Shown piece after piece: positions 48,938 through 58,904 of a stretch of 64,000 bases of DNA. The first letter of the stretch is position 1. Each line of letters begins with the position of its first letter. The notes beneath the pieces were generated by a model, which was not told the DNA's origin, ran no database searches, and saw nothing but the letters and a program-made list of their open reading frames with translations. Source of the stretch: Niallia circulans (lineage in GTDB: Bacteria > Bacillota > Bacilli > Bacillales > Cytobacillaceae); contig NZ_RIBP01000004.1 of the NCBI RefSeq assembly GCF_007273535.1, positions 2,146,001 to 2,210,000 of the forward strand, given 5' to 3'. The position numbers were made by a program, and so were the translations under genes.

Positions 48938-49126
48938 ATGTTAATCTGTCCTAATTGCCAAAGCAAAGATATCGGAAAAATTGGAATCAGTCAGTATTAT
49001 TGCTGGAGCTGTTTTATTGAGCTTTCGTTAGTTAAAGGCATCATTCATACACATCAGGTGGAAGAGGATGGAAGCCTTAGCTCCTTAGATGATTTGTTTG
49101 AGGAAGATAATCGCAGATATAGCTGA
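48938..49126 (+). CDS. Small zinc-ribbon protein
   Basis: A 62-residue protein with CPNC (residues 4-7) and CWSC (about 23-26), a probable zinc ribbon, followed by a hydrophobic strand and an acidic C-terminus (SLDDLFEEDN). I do not recognise the function. ATG 48938 follows TTGAGGTG with good spacing; TTG 48923 lies in that site. It stands where B. subtilis has yrrD and the glnQHMP genes between recD2 and yrrI. Confidence 0.75.
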   Translation: MLICPNCQSKDIGKIGISQYYCWSCFIELSLVKGIIHTHQVEEDGSLSSLDDLFEEDNRRYS

Positions 49127-49145
49127 TAAAATAATCATGAATGAA

Positions 49146-49175
49146 CAGAGGAGGCGTAATTCGCCTCCTCTGTTT
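49146..49175 (+). terminator. Terminator after the zinc-ribbon gene
   Basis: An 11-bp perfect stem CAGAGGAGGCG/CGCCTCCTCTG (49146-49156, 49162-49172), with a short T-run. Confidence 0.75.
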
Positions 49176-49224
49176 CGTATAAATAATCTCCTTTTCACAC
49201 AAATTATGGGTGGAGGGGTTTTGT

Positions 49225-50304
49225 ATGGAAATAAGGGTCAAATGGTATTATCGGTTAGCTTTTACACTATTACTATTTATCGTATTGTTTATATTCTTTA
49301 AATTATCTCCTATTTGGACTCCGATTGTGCAACTTGTGATGAAGGTGATTTTTCCCTTTATTCTTGGTGCATTCATTACGTATTTGCTTCATCCAGTTGT
49401 TGAAAAAATCCATGAAAAAGGCTTGCATCGCGGTCTTGCGGTGGCATTGATATACATCCTCTTTTTTGGAGGTGTCGGATATGGTCTATACAAATGTATT
49501 CCGATTTTCATTGATCAAATGAGAGAGTTAACAGAAAGTGCACCAGAGCTTGCTAACCAGTATAGAAGCTGGATTGACTTCATTCAAGAAAGAACAAAAG
49601 CGTGGCCAGAAAACATGCAGACTAAAGTAGATAATGGGATAGAATCGTTTGAAGTAAAAATGGACGGGTTGCTGACAAAGCTTTTAAAGGGTGCAATGAA
49701 CTTCGTTAATTCCTTTGTTATTATTATGCTGATTCCATTCATTACCTTTTATATGTTGAAGGATTTCGAAGCAGTAAAAAGGGCGGCATGGCAATTGACT
49801 CCAAGCAAATGGCGGGAAAGCAGTGTCCTGTTTTTGAAGGATGTGAACCTTTCATTAGGAAGCTACATAAGGGGACAGCTGCTTGTTTGCTTAATCATTG
49901 GCGGTATATCGTCCATCTCCTTTTATTTCTTTGGCATGAAATATCCACTTGTGTTAGGAATCGTTATTGGTATTACGAATGTTATCCCGTACTTTGGACC
50001 AATCATTGGAGCCGTTCCTGCCGTGATTATTGCCAGTACAATGTCTGTGAAAATGCTCCTTATTGTCATCATAATCATTGTTGTGCTTCAGTTTTTAGAA
50101 GGAAATGTTCTATCACCCTTCATTGTTGGGAAAAGCCTGCATATGCATCCCCTTTTTATTATGTTTGCCTTATTGCTTGGCGGGGAGATTGGCGGAATTG
50201 TCGGAATGGTCATAGCTGTTCCCCTTTTGTCTATTTTGAAAGTAGCTATTATCCACTTGCGTGTTCATTTTGGCAAAAGCAATAAACTAGACGCTATGAA
50301 GTGA
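49225..50304 (+). CDS. yrrI: AI-2E family transporter (YrrI)
   Basis: A 360-residue polytopic membrane protein of the AI-2 exporter/TqsA superfamily. Helices begin near residues 8, 30, 65, 150, 205, 235, 265 and 305; a soluble loop lies at residues 85-145. The C-terminal block GEIGGIVGMVIAVPLLSILKV is characteristic. The substrate is uncertain (family members export AI-2 or sodium/protons). ATG 49225 follows GGAGGGG. alaS follows, as in B. subtilis. Confidence 0.87.
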   Translation: MEIRVKWYYRLAFTLLLFIVLFIFFKLSPIWTPIVQLVMKVIFPFILGAFITYLLHPVVEKIHEKGLHRGLAVALIYILFFGGVGYGLYKCIPIFIDQMRELTESAPELANQYRSWIDFIQERTKAWPENMQTKVDNGIESFEVKMDGLLTKLLKGAMNFVNSFVIIMLIPFITFYMLKDFEAVKRAAWQLTPSKWRESSVLFLKDVNLSLGSYIRGQLLVCLIIGGISSISFYFFGMKYPLVLGIVIGITNVIPYFGPIIGAVPAVIIASTMSVKMLLIVIIIIVVLQFLEGNVLSPFIVGKSLHMHPLFIMFALLLGGEIGGIVGMVIAVPLLSILKVAIIHLRVHFGKSNKLDAMK

Positions 50305-50311
50305 ATGCATG

Positions 50312-50341
50312 TTGACAATAGCAACGAAAAATCAGTATAAT
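50312..50341 (+). promoter_or_regulatory. SigA promoter of alaS
   Basis: Consensus TTGACA (50312-50317) and consensus TATAAT (50336-50341) with an 18-bp spacer. Transcription would begin near 50348, just upstream of the T-box. Confidence 0.85.
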
Positions 50342-50370
50342 TCGAGAGAAGAACATATTGGAAAAATGAC

Positions 50371-50600
50371 GATAGAATCAAGTAGATTATAGCCCACTTT
50401 AAGCGAATGCTGCAGAGAGGAATTCCCATGGCTGAGAGGAATCCAAAGTGAAGGATAATTGAAAGCTAGTTCTTGAATGCAGCTAATACCTGCCGTTCAT
50501 CCGCGTTAAGGATATTGAGAGATGGCGGCATTATGCTGCCATAAATCAGGGTGGTACCACGAGCATACTTTCGTCCCTGTCCAGGGATGGGAGTTTTTTT
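50371..50600 (+). promoter_or_regulatory. Alanine T-box riboswitch
   Basis: Specifier-loop base GAAT (50375-50378) pairs with GTTC (50469-50472); the S-turn AGTA is at 50381-50384; the specifier is GCT at 50465-50467, preceded by GAAA and followed by A as in classical T-boxes. The motif beginning AGGGTGGTACC is at 50548, and TGGT pairs with the ACCA end of tRNA-Ala (A73). The terminator is at 50567-50600. Confidence 0.95.
50567..50600 (+). terminator. T-box terminator of alaS leader
   Basis: A 12-base arm (50567-50578) pairs with 50583-50594 including G-U pairs, then eight T. Confidence 0.9.
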
Positions 50601-50663
50601 TATGCTGAAAAACATACTTCTCCATTTTGAGAGGTCATACATAGAAGGAGGCAAAACCTAATC

Positions 50664-53297
50664 ATGAAAGTATTAACAGGAGCAGAAATCAGAAGAAAGT
50701 TTCTCGATTTTTTCCAGGAAAAAGGCCATAATGTTGAGCCGAGTGCATCATTAGTTCCCCATGAGGATCCATCATTGCTGTGGATTAACAGCGGTGTTGC
50801 AACATTAAAGAAATATTTTGACGGTCGTGTTATTCCGGAAAATCCAAGAATTACAAATGCACAAAAATCAATTCGTACAAACGATATTGAAAATGTCGGA
50901 AAAACAGCAAGACACCAAACATTTTTTGAAATGCTAGGTAACTTCTCCATTGGCGATTATTTCAAAGAAGAAGCTATTGACTGGGCTTGGGAGTTTTTGA
51001 CGGACGAAAAATGGATTGGTTTTGATAAAGAGAAACTATCTGTAACAGTTCACCCAGAGGATGAAGAGGCTTACGTATTATGGCGAGACAAAATCGGAAT
51101 TCCAGAAAGCCGCATTATTCGTCTTGAAGGAAACTTCTGGGATATCGGTGAAGGACCAAGTGGACCAAACACAGAGATTTTCTATGATCGTGGCCAAGAA
51201 TACGGCAATGATTTAAATGATCCTGAATTATATCCAGGCGGCGAAAATGACCGTTACTTAGAAGTATGGAACCTTGTATTCTCTGAATTTAACCACAATC
51301 CAGACGGCACATACACTCCGCTTCCGAAGAAAAACATTGATACAGGAATGGGACTTGAGCGTATGGCTTCTGTTATCCAAAATGTTCCTACTAATTTTGA
51401 CACAGATCTGTTCACGCCAATTATAAAGGCAACAGAACAAATTGCTGATGTGAAATATGGTGCAGCTAAGGATACAGATGAAGCGTTCAAAGTAATTGCG
51501 GATCATATTCGTACAGTAGCATTTGCGATAGGTGACGGGGCATTACCTTCCAATGAAGGAAGAGGATATGTTCTAAGACGTTTGCTGCGCAGAGCTGTCC
51601 GCTATGCGAAAAAAATCAATATTAACCGTCCGTTTATGTTTGAGCTTGTTCCTGTTGTGGGAGAAATCATGGTTGATTATTACCCAACAGTTAAAGAAAA
51701 ATCAGCGTTTATCCAAAAAGTAATGAAGAGTGAGGAAGAACGTTTCCATGAAACGCTAAATGAAGGCTTGTCTATTCTTGGTGATGTAATGGAAAAGGAA
51801 AAAGCGTCTGGAAATCTGCTTATTTCAGGTGAAGACGTATTCCGCCTTTATGACACTTATGGATTCCCTGTTGAATTAACAGAGGAATATGCAGAAGAGC
51901 AAGGCATGAAAATCGACCATGAAGGCTTTGAGAAGGAAATGGAAAGCCAGCGTGAAAGAGCTCGCAAAGCGCGCCAAAAAGTGGGAAGCATGCAAGTTCA
52001 ATCAAGTGTTCTTGGTGAAATCAAAGTGGAAAGCGAATTTGTCGGCTACCAAGCATTGTCAACAACAGCAACTGTTACTGCGCTTTTAGTTGATGGTGAA
52101 ATCGTAGAGACAGCAGAAGAAGGACAGGAAATCCAGTTTGTTTTGGACAAGACACCTTTTTATGCGGAAAGCGGCGGTCAAATCGCAGATGCAGGAACAG
52201 TTTCATCAGATTCAGTTGTCATCTTAGTTCAAGATGTACAAAAAGCGCCAAACGGACAAAACCTGCATCGAGGCGTTGTTCAATCAGGTGTGGTAACAGT
52301 TAATGATAAAGTGGAAGCTGCTGTTGACAGAAGCAACCGTTCGAAAATAATTAAAAACCATACGGCAACACATTTGCTTCACCAAGCACTGAAGGATGTA
52401 CTTGGAACGCATGTAAACCAAGCTGGTTCGCTTGTACAGACAGATCGTTTACGCTTTGACTTCTCTCATTTTGGTCAAATTACAGCAGAAGAGCTGGAGA
52501 AAATTGAAAAAATCGTCAATGAAAAAATTTGGGATAGCATTCCTGTCCAAATTGACTATAAAGATATCGAAGAAGCGAAAGCAATGGGTGCAATGGCATT
52601 GTTTGGCGAAAAGTATGGGAAAGTGGTTCGTGTTGTTCAAGTGGGCGATTACAGCCTTGAGCTTTGCGGCGGTATTCATGTTGATAATACTTCTACTATC
52701 GGCCTATTTAAAATCGTTACAGAAGCTGGTATTGGTGCTGGCACAAGAAGGATTGAAGCAGTTACAGGACAAGCAGCATATCAGCAGCTGACTGAGCAGC
52801 TTAATATTCTGAAAGACGCAGCAGGCAAGCTTAAAACGAATCCAAAAGATGTGGGTACAAGAATTGATACGATCCAAGCAGAATTAAAACAGCTGCAGCG
52901 TGAAAACGAATCTCTTGCAGCGAAACTAAGCAATATCGAGGCAGGCAATTTAGTTGACCAAGTAAAAGATGTTGATGGCATCAACGTACTTGCAGCAAAT
53001 ATTAAAGGTGTTGATATGAACAACCTGCGCACAATGGCAGATGACTTGAAGCAAAAGCTAGAGTCTGGCATTATTGTTCTTGGTAGTGCAAATGATGATA
53101 AAGTCAATTTAATTGCAGCAGTTACAAAAGACTTGATGGATAAAGGCTATCATGCTGGTAAGATCATCAAAGAAGTGGCAACTCGCTGTGGTGGAGGCGG
53201 CGGTGGCCGTCCAGATATGGCTCAAGCTGGCGGTAAAGACCCATCTAAACTGCAAGATGCATTAAATCATGTCGAAGAATATATCAAATCCATTTGA
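50664..53297 (+). CDS. alaS: Alanyl-tRNA synthetase
   Basis: An 877-residue class II synthetase. The catalytic domain (1-360) begins [13 protein letters not shown]; the editing domain has the zinc motif HTATHLLH (about 570) and CGGIH (about 670); a C-Ala domain with a coiled coil covers 710-877. It includes [15 protein letters not shown] near the end, involved in tRNA binding. ATG after GAAGGAGG. Control is by the upstream Ala-specific T-box. Confidence 0.97.
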   Translation: MKVLTGAEIRRKFLDFFQEKGHNVEPSASLVPHEDPSLLWINSGVATLKKYFDGRVIPENPRITNAQKSIRTNDIENVGKTARHQTFFEMLGNFSIGDYFKEEAIDWAWEFLTDEKWIGFDKEKLSVTVHPEDEEAYVLWRDKIGIPESRIIRLEGNFWDIGEGPSGPNTEIFYDRGQEYGNDLNDPELYPGGENDRYLEVWNLVFSEFNHNPDGTYTPLPKKNIDTGMGLERMASVIQNVPTNFDTDLFTPIIKATEQIADVKYGAAKDTDEAFKVIADHIRTVAFAIGDGALPSNEGRGYVLRRLLRRAVRYAKKININRPFMFELVPVVGEIMVDYYPTVKEKSAFIQKVMKSEEERFHETLNEGLSILGDVMEKEKASGNLLISGEDVFRLYDTYGFPVELTEEYAEEQGMKIDHEGFEKEMESQRERARKARQKVGSMQVQSSVLGEIKVESEFVGYQALSTTATVTALLVDGEIVETAEEGQEIQFVLDKTPFYAESGGQIADAGTVSSDSVVILVQDVQKAPNGQNLHRGVVQSGVVTVNDKVEAAVDRSNRSKIIKNHTATHLLHQALKDVLGTHVNQAGSLVQTDRLRFDFSHFGQITAEELEKIEKIVNEKIWDSIPVQIDYKDIEEAKAMGAMALFGEKYGKVVRVVQVGDYSLELCGGIHVDNTSTIGLFKIVTEAGIGAGTRRIEAVTGQAAYQQLTEQLNILKDAAGKLKTNPKDVGTRIDTIQAELKQLQRENESLAAKLSNIEAGNLVDQVKDVDGINVLAANIKGVDMNNLRTMADDLKQKLESGIIVLGSANDDKVNLIAAVTKDLMDKGYHAGKIIKEVATRCGGGGGGRPDMAQAGGKDPSKLQDALNHVEEYIKSI

Positions 53298-53321
53298 TAA
53301 TGTGGCCAAGTAGTGTAAAAT
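53294..53321 (+). promoter_or_regulatory. Candidate SigA promoter of ireB-ruvX-yrzB
   Basis: TTGATA (53294-53299) overlaps the alaS stop; TAAAAT (53316-53321) follows after 16 bp. Confidence 0.55.
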
Positions 53322-53367
53322 GTAGGTATCAATTAACAGAATCTGTCTGAAAATAGAGGTGTTGTAT

Positions 53368-53634
53368 ATGAGCTCATTTGACAAAACAATGAGATTCAAT
53401 TTTCCTGAAGAACCATATGAACATGACGTAAAAGAAGTACTGAACCAAGTGTATGATGCTCTTCAAGAAAAAGGCTATAACCCAATTAACCAAATTGTCG
53501 GCTATCTACTTTCAGGAGACCCTGCATATATACCGCGCCATATGGATGCACGAAATATAATGCGCAAACTAGAGCGTGATGAGATCATAGAAGAGCTTGT
53601 CAAGTTCTATTTAAAACAGCAACGAGAGGATTAA
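53368..53634 (+). CDS. ireB: IreB family regulatory phosphoprotein (YrzL)
   Basis: An 88-residue soluble protein with the highly conserved block [28 protein letters not shown]. In Enterococcus the homologue IreB is phosphorylated by the Ser/Thr kinase IreK and controls cell-wall stress tolerance and mevalonate flux; the Bacillus role is less clear. ATG 53368 follows AGAGGTG; the in-frame GTG at 53359 overlaps it. ruvX starts five bases after its stop. Confidence 0.93.
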   Translation: MSSFDKTMRFNFPEEPYEHDVKEVLNQVYDALQEKGYNPINQIVGYLLSGDPAYIPRHMDARNIMRKLERDEIIEELVKFYLKQQRED

Positions 53635-53639
53635 CCAAA

Positions 53640-54056
53640 ATGCGGACAATGGGCTTGGATGTTGGCTCAAAAACGGTAGGCGTTGCCATAAGTGATGCTT
53701 TGGGCTGGACAGCCCAAGGCATTGAAACAGTAAAAATCGATGAAGAGAAAGAAGAATTCGGTTTTGACCGTTTAGGAGTATTGATTGTTGAGCATGATGT
53801 AAGTAAAATAGTGGTTGGCCTCCCAAAAAACATGAATGGCAGTATTGGCTTTCGCGGAGAAGCGAGTCAGCATTACGGTAAGCTTCTCGAGGAAAGATTC
53901 GGTCTTCCAGTTGCGTTTTGGGATGAGCGGCTGACAACGATGGCTGCTGAAAGAGTGCTGCTTGAAGCAGATGTTAGCAGAAAAAAAAGAAAAAAAGTAA
54001 TTGATAAGATGGCAGCATCTATGATATTGCAAGGCTATATGGATAGCCAGAAATGA
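53640..54056 (+). CDS. yrrK: Putative Holliday junction resolvase / pre-16S rRNA nuclease RuvX (YrrK, YqgF)
   Basis: A 138-residue RNase H-fold nuclease of the YqgF family, implicated in maturation of the 16S rRNA 5-prime end. Acidic catalytic residues appear in [14 protein letters not shown] (residue 6), in the region [12 protein letters not shown], and in WDERLTT (about residue 98). Short spacing from ireB and 13 bases to yrzB show one operon. Confidence 0.93.
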   Translation: MRTMGLDVGSKTVGVAISDALGWTAQGIETVKIDEEKEEFGFDRLGVLIVEHDVSKIVVGLPKNMNGSIGFRGEASQHYGKLLEERFGLPVAFWDERLTTMAAERVLLEADVSRKKRKKVIDKMAASMILQGYMDSQK

Positions 54057-54069
54057 TGAGGTGGAAATA

Positions 54070-54363
54070 ATGGAACACGGAGAAACAAATACAATTACAG
54101 TAGTAGACGAGCAAGGAAACGAACAATTATGCGAAATTTTGTTCACATTTGAATCAGATGAATTCGGCAAATCATATGTCCTTTATTACCCAATTGGTGA
54201 AGATGACAGTGAAGATGACGAAATCGACATTCATGCATCTTCTTTCATTCCAAACGAAGAAACTGGCGATGGTGAGCTTTCACCAATCGAAACAGATGAA
54301 GAGTGGGATTTAGTTGAGGAAATGCTTAACACTTTCCTTGCTAAAGAAGAGGAAGAAGAATAA
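54070..54363 (+). CDS. yrzB: DUF1292 protein YrzB
   Basis: A 97-residue very acidic cytosolic protein (DUF1292; [21 protein letters not shown]) of unknown function, ending in poly-Glu. ATG 54070 follows GAGGTGGA; the in-frame GTG at 54061 overlaps that site. It is the last gene of the ireB-ruvX-yrzB group and is followed by a strong terminator. Confidence 0.92.
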   Translation: MEHGETNTITVVDEQGNEQLCEILFTFESDEFGKSYVLYYPIGEDDSEDDEIDIHASSFIPNEETGDGELSPIETDEEWDLVEEMLNTFLAKEEEEE

Positions 54364-54372
54364 GAAAACGTT

Positions 54373-54406
54373 AGGGGACAGCGAATCGCTGTCCCCTTTG
54401 TTTTGC
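54373..54406 (+). terminator. Terminator after yrzB
   Basis: AGGGGACAGCG (54373-54383) pairs perfectly with CGCTGTCCCCT (54387-54397), then TTGTTTTG. Confidence 0.92.
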
Positions 54407-54650
54407 CTCCTGCAAAAGATGTTTGGACATGTGTTTAAGATATAACGGAAACTTATGTATCGATTATCGATTAAGCGTTCGATTTTATTTTTAATATGCA
54501 ATGTATATTTGCGATACACTATTCTTGAATAATAACAAAAATGCCGTGTTTCGCTATTTTTTGCACTTTCTTTGTTAGAATATAGTATAATTAGTCGAGA
54601 TATGGTTTAGATAGATAATACATACCCGGATTTTAGGAGGGAAAAAATAA

Positions 54651-55796
54651 TTGTCAACAACAGAGGGGAATAATGATAGAAAAGATAAGAAGGAATTGTT
54701 TTTAGAAAAGATGGCTGAAAGGCGAAATGAAGCAAAAACAATAAGAAGAATTGTCGGCATGACTATCCTTGTACTGGCAGTTTTAATAGTTGCAGTATCA
54801 CTTACAAGCTATTTTTACATTAAGTCAAGTTTGAAACCTGTCGATGCTGACAGCAAAAAAGAAATAGTTGTCGATATACCTATTGGCTCCAGTGTAACGT
54901 ATATCGCTCAAACGTTACAGGACAACGGACTCGTCAAAAATGCCAGGGTGTTTAAATATTATGTAAAGTTTAAAAATGAGTCCGAGTTCATGGCAGGAGA
55001 GTATCACATGAATCCTTCCATGACAATTCAAGAAATCATTGACAGCTTAAAGACAGGTAAAATTATGCAAGAGCCAATTTTCTCGATGACGATACCTGAA
55101 GGCAAACAGCTTGATGAAATTGCCGCAATCATAGCGGACAAAACAAAACAACCAAAAGATAAAGTGTTCAAAAGTCTTAATGATGAGAAATTTATTCAGT
55201 CATTAATGAGCAAGTATCCAACGATTCTTACGACAGAAGTATGGGCGAAGGATATTAAATATCCGTTAGAAGGGTATCTTTTCCCTGCGACATACGCCTT
55301 TTATAAAGAATCTCCAAGCCTTGAAGAAATTGTATCTGTAATGCTCGACAAAACCCAAAGTGTTGTTGAGAAATACAGGCAGGATATTGAACGAGAGGAT
55401 TTAACTGTCCACCAATTTCTGACGATGTCCTCACTTATTGAGGAGGAAGCAACAGAAAAGGCTGACCGAGATAAAATTGCAAGCGTATTTTATAACCGTA
55501 TCAAGGAAGGAATGCCACTGCAGACAGATCCAACTGTGTTGTACTCACAAGGAAAACATAAGGAAAGAGTCACATATAAGGATTTAGAAGTGGATTCACC
55601 GTACAACACGTACAAGAATAAGGGACTTACACCAGGTCCGATTTCTAATGCTGGAACTATGTCAATGGAAGCTGCTCTTCATCCAGCGAAAACAGATTAT
55701 CTGTATTTCTTAGCAGCTGGTGATGGTACTGTTTATTTTTCTAGTACTTTAGAAGAACATAATTCCTTAAAGGCTAAATATATTACCAATAAATAA
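54651..55796 (+). CDS. mltG: Endolytic murein transglycosylase MltG (YrrL)
   Basis: A membrane-anchored lytic transglycosylase that cuts nascent glycan strands. The 381 residues include a cytosolic N-terminus, a helix at about 37-57, a LysM-like subdomain (85-140) and the YceG catalytic domain; the catalytic Glu lies in SSLIEEEAT (about residue 262), with LQTDPTVLYS and GPISNAG following. The start is TTG after TTAGGAGGG. A weak promoter (TTGCAC at 54561 and TATAAT at 54586, 19-bp spacing) may be upstream. Confidence 0.94.
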   Translation: MSTTEGNNDRKDKKELFLEKMAERRNEAKTIRRIVGMTILVLAVLIVAVSLTSYFYIKSSLKPVDADSKKEIVVDIPIGSSVTYIAQTLQDNGLVKNARVFKYYVKFKNESEFMAGEYHMNPSMTIQEIIDSLKTGKIMQEPIFSMTIPEGKQLDEIAAIIADKTKQPKDKVFKSLNDEKFIQSLMSKYPTILTTEVWAKDIKYPLEGYLFPATYAFYKESPSLEEIVSVMLDKTQSVVEKYRQDIEREDLTVHQFLTMSSLIEEEATEKADRDKIASVFYNRIKEGMPLQTDPTVLYSQGKHKERVTYKDLEVDSPYNTYKNKGLTPGPISNAGTMSMEAALHPAKTDYLYFLAAGDGTVYFSSTLEEHNSLKAKYITNK

Positions 55797-55799
55797 AGC

Positions 55800-55838
55800 A
55801 ATGGGGGAAGCAGTATTAATTAGCATTCCCCCGCGTTT
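55800..55838 (+). terminator. Probable terminator after mltG
   Basis: GGGGGAA (55803-55809) pairs with TTCCCCC (55826-55832), followed by GCGTTTTA. The T-run is weak. Confidence 0.6.
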
Positions 55839-55911
55839 TATGTTAAAATGGTACAAGTGTTTTTGAACAGGTACTTATTATGGCAATAACTAATTTGGCA
55901 TATATACAAAA

Positions 55912-55972
55912 GTTAGGTTCTTTATAAAAGAAGCTAACATTTTTCAGGTGGAGGGGGAACTTCCCCTGAAAA
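55912..55972 (+). promoter_or_regulatory. Tandem hairpins in the trmR leader
   Basis: The first stem pairs GTTAGGTTCTTT (55912-55923) with AAAGAAGCTAAC (55927-55938) with one mismatch, then ATTTTTC. The second pairs TTTTCAGG (55941-55948) with CCTGAAAA (55965-55972). The T-run after hairpin one is the left arm of hairpin two, an arrangement able to act as an attenuator. Confidence 0.45.
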
Positions 55973-56033
55973 AAACAGATAAACAAAAGATCATTATTTA
56001 TTGTCTGGCAAATGTAAATAGAGGTGAATTCTG

Positions 56034-56678
56034 TTGCAGAATGAAGAGCAAGTGCTGAAATATATCGAGAATTTAATTCCAGATAGAAGTGAAGCCTTTA
56101 AAGAGATTGAACAATATGCAATTGAGCACGATGTGCCGATTATGGAGCTTGTGGGAATTGAAACATTGCTTCAGCTGCTAAGGATGCACCAACCGAAAAA
56201 AATCCTTGAAATTGGGACAGCAATTGGCTATTCTGCACTGCGTATGGCTGAAGCTTTGCCTGAATGTAAGGTAGTTTCGGTTGAGCGGGATGAGCAACGT
56301 CACAATAAGGCTTTATCAAATGTAGAGACAATGAACATGAGCTCACAAGTTTTCTTAATAAAAGGTGATGCATTAGAAGTAGAGCATCTAGTGAGCGAGC
56401 ATGGCCCTTTTGATGTATTATTTATTGACGCTGCCAAAAGCCAATATCGGAAATTCTTTGATATATATTCGAAAATGCTTTCTCCTAACGGTGTGATATT
56501 TACGGATAATATATTATTCCATGGGCTTGTTGCCGAAGAGAAATTAGAAAGCCGGAATTTAAGACAGCTTATCCGAAAGATAAAAGAATTTAATATTTGG
56601 CTAATGGAACACCCAGATTACCATACAGCGATCATGCCTGTTGGTGACGGGTTAGCGATTAGTAAAAAGAGGGGATAA
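56034..56678 (+). CDS. trmR: tRNA 5-hydroxyuridine methyltransferase TrmR (YrrM)
   Basis: A 214-residue class I SAM O-methyltransferase (KKILEIGTAIGYSALRMAEA at about residue 52; DVLFIDAAKSQY for metal binding). In B. subtilis it methylates ho5U34 to mo5U34 in tRNAs. The start is TTG after GAGGTG. The next two genes are the U32-type hydroxylation proteins that make its substrate modification, so the operon encodes the complete wobble mo5U pathway. Confidence 0.93.
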   Translation: MQNEEQVLKYIENLIPDRSEAFKEIEQYAIEHDVPIMELVGIETLLQLLRMHQPKKILEIGTAIGYSALRMAEALPECKVVSVERDEQRHNKALSNVETMNMSSQVFLIKGDALEVEHLVSEHGPFDVLFIDAAKSQYRKFFDIYSKMLSPNGVIFTDNILFHGLVAEEKLESRNLRQLIRKIKEFNIWLMEHPDYHTAIMPVGDGLAISKKRG

Positions 56679-56681
56679 AAG

Positions 56682-57611
56682 ATGAAAAAACCTGAATTGC
56701 TTGTTACACCAATTACAGTTGAAGACATTATTCCATTGATTGATTGCGGAGCAGATGCCTTTGTGGTCGGTGAACAGAAATTTGGATTGCGTTTAGCAGG
56801 AGAATTTAAACGCGATGATGTAAAAAAAGCGATTGAGCTTGCACATTCACAGGATAAAAAGGTTTACGTGGCAATCAACGGCGTTTTTCACAATGACAAG
56901 ATTGATGAGCTTTATGACTATATTGCATTCTTAAAGGATGTATCAGCAGACGGCATTATATTTGGTGACCCGGCTGTGCTTATGGTGGCTCGTGAAGTTG
57001 CTCCTGACATGAAATTGCATTGGAATACGGAAACGACTGGAACTAACTGGTATACATGTAATTACTGGGGCAGAAAAGGCGCTAAGCGTGCAGTGCTAGC
57101 AAGGGAATTAAGCATGGATGCTATCATTGAAATGAAGGAAAATGCAGAAGTTGAAATAGAAGTGCAAGTGCATGGAATGACAACGATGTTCCAATCAAAA
57201 CGAACTCTGTTAGGACATTACTTCCAACATCAAGGAAAAGACGAAGAAATGGCTGATAGACAGCGCGATAAAGATTACTTCCTTCATGATAAAGAAAGAG
57301 AAAACAAATATCCTATTTTTGAAGACGAGAACGGAACACATATTATGAGTCCTAATGATATTTGTATCGTGGATGAGCTTCAGGAATTAATGGATGCAGG
57401 AATTGACTCCTTCAAGATTGATGGAATTTTAAAAGATTCTGCTTATATTCAAAAGGTGACAAGCATTTATCATCGTGCCATTATGATGTATATAAATGAC
57501 CCGGACCAATATGAGGAAGAGAAAGACAGCCTTTTAGCGGAAATTGAACAAATACAGCCGGCAAACAGACAATTGGACACAGGATTTTTCTTTAAGGAAA
57601 CAGTGTATTAA
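56682..57611 (+). CDS. trhP1: tRNA hydroxylation protein TrhP1 (U32 peptidase family, YrrN)
   Basis: A 309-residue U32-family protein implicated in 5-hydroxyuridine formation at tRNA position 34, reported for the family to depend on prephenate. It has the U32 fold (LLVTPITVEDIIPLIDCGADAFVVG; SPNDICIVDELQELMDAGIDSFKIDG) but no cluster of four cysteines, which its partner has. ATG four bases after trmR. Confidence 0.92.
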   Translation: MKKPELLVTPITVEDIIPLIDCGADAFVVGEQKFGLRLAGEFKRDDVKKAIELAHSQDKKVYVAINGVFHNDKIDELYDYIAFLKDVSADGIIFGDPAVLMVAREVAPDMKLHWNTETTGTNWYTCNYWGRKGAKRAVLARELSMDAIIEMKENAEVEIEVQVHGMTTMFQSKRTLLGHYFQHQGKDEEMADRQRDKDYFLHDKERENKYPIFEDENGTHIMSPNDICIVDELQELMDAGIDSFKIDGILKDSAYIQKVTSIYHRAIMMYINDPDQYEEEKDSLLAEIEQIQPANRQLDTGFFFKETVY

Positions 57612-57632
57612 CGATTAGGAGGAGTTTAGACG

Positions 57633-58901
57633 ATGACAGCAGTGAAAACACCTATCTCTGAAATACGAGATGGTAAAAGAATCATTGTCAAAAAACCGGA
57701 GCTTTTAGCACCTGCAGGTAATCTTGAAAAGCTGAAGATAGCTGTTGCTTATGGTGCTGATGCGGTTTTTATCGGGGGACAGGAATACGGACTCCGCTCA
57801 AACGCTGGAAACTTCACTTTTGAAGAAATGAAAGAGGGAGTGGAATTCGCAAAAGGCTATAATGCAAAAATTTATGTAACAACAAATATTTTTGCTCATA
57901 ATGAAAATATCGATGGATTGGAAGACTACCTGCTTGGACTTAAGGAAGCAGGAATTCATGGCATTATCGTGGCTGATCCATTGATTATTGAAACATGCCG
58001 CAGAGTTGCACCTGAAATAGAGGTTCACTTAAGCACACAGCAATCTCTGTCTAACTGGAAAGCAGTACAGTATTGGAAAGAGGAGGGCTTAGAACGAGTT
58101 GTTCTTGCCCGTGAAACTAGTGCTGAAGAAATTGAGGAAATGAAAGAAAAAGTCGATATTGAAATTGAGACATTTATACATGGCGCAATGTGTATCGCGT
58201 ATTCTGGAAGATGTACTTTAAGCAATCATATGACTGCAAGGGATTCTAACAGAGGTGGTTGCTGCCAATCATGCCGCTGGGATTATGATCTATACAGACT
58301 GGAGGGCGAGCAAGAAAACCCGCTTTTCTCTGAAGAAGATGCACCTTTTGCTATGAGTCCGAAAGATTTAAAGCTGATTGAATCGATTCCTCGCATGATT
58401 GAAATAGGCATTGACAGCTTGAAGGTTGAAGGACGAATGAAATCCATTCACTACGTGGCAACTGTTGTCAGCGTATACCGTAAAGTGATAGATGCATATT
58501 GTGCTGATCCTGATAATTTCGTAATTGACCCAGAATGGTTAAAGGAACTTGATAAATGTGCAAACAGAGAGACAGCTCCAGCCTTTTTTGAAGGACAGCC
58601 AGGGTATAAAGAGCAAATGTTTGGTAATCATAGCAAAAAGACAAGCTTTGATTTCGCTGGTCTTGTTCTTGACTATGACAAGGAAGAAAAGATAGTGACG
58701 CTTCAGCAGCGTAACTTCTTTAAACCAGGACAGGAAGTAGAGTTCTTCGGTCCAGAAATAACTAATTTTACGACAGTTGTTGAGACAATATGGGATGAAA
58801 AAGGCAATGTGCTTGAAGCAGCTCGCCATCCGCTACAAATAGTTAAATTTAAAGTGGATCACCCTGTATTTCCAAATAACATGATGAGAAAGGAGCTCTA
58901 A
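57633..58901 (+). CDS. trhP2: tRNA hydroxylation protein TrhP2 (U32 peptidase family, YrrO)
   Basis: A 422-residue U32-family protein that works with TrhP1. Unlike TrhP1 it keeps the cysteine set in MCIAYSGRC and GGCCQSCRWDY (about residues 189-215), expected to hold an iron-sulfur cluster, and SPKDLKLI ... GIDSLKVEGRMKS. The C-terminal U32 collagenase-like domain covers 335-420. ATG after AGGAGG. udk follows after four bases. Confidence 0.94.
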   Translation: MTAVKTPISEIRDGKRIIVKKPELLAPAGNLEKLKIAVAYGADAVFIGGQEYGLRSNAGNFTFEEMKEGVEFAKGYNAKIYVTTNIFAHNENIDGLEDYLLGLKEAGIHGIIVADPLIIETCRRVAPEIEVHLSTQQSLSNWKAVQYWKEEGLERVVLARETSAEEIEEMKEKVDIEIETFIHGAMCIAYSGRCTLSNHMTARDSNRGGCCQSCRWDYDLYRLEGEQENPLFSEEDAPFAMSPKDLKLIESIPRMIEIGIDSLKVEGRMKSIHYVATVVSVYRKVIDAYCADPDNFVIDPEWLKELDKCANRETAPAFFEGQPGYKEQMFGNHSKKTSFDFAGLVLDYDKEEKIVTLQQRNFFKPGQEVEFFGPEITNFTTVVETIWDEKGNVLEAARHPLQIVKFKVDHPVFPNNMMRKEL

Positions 58902-58904
58902 AGC

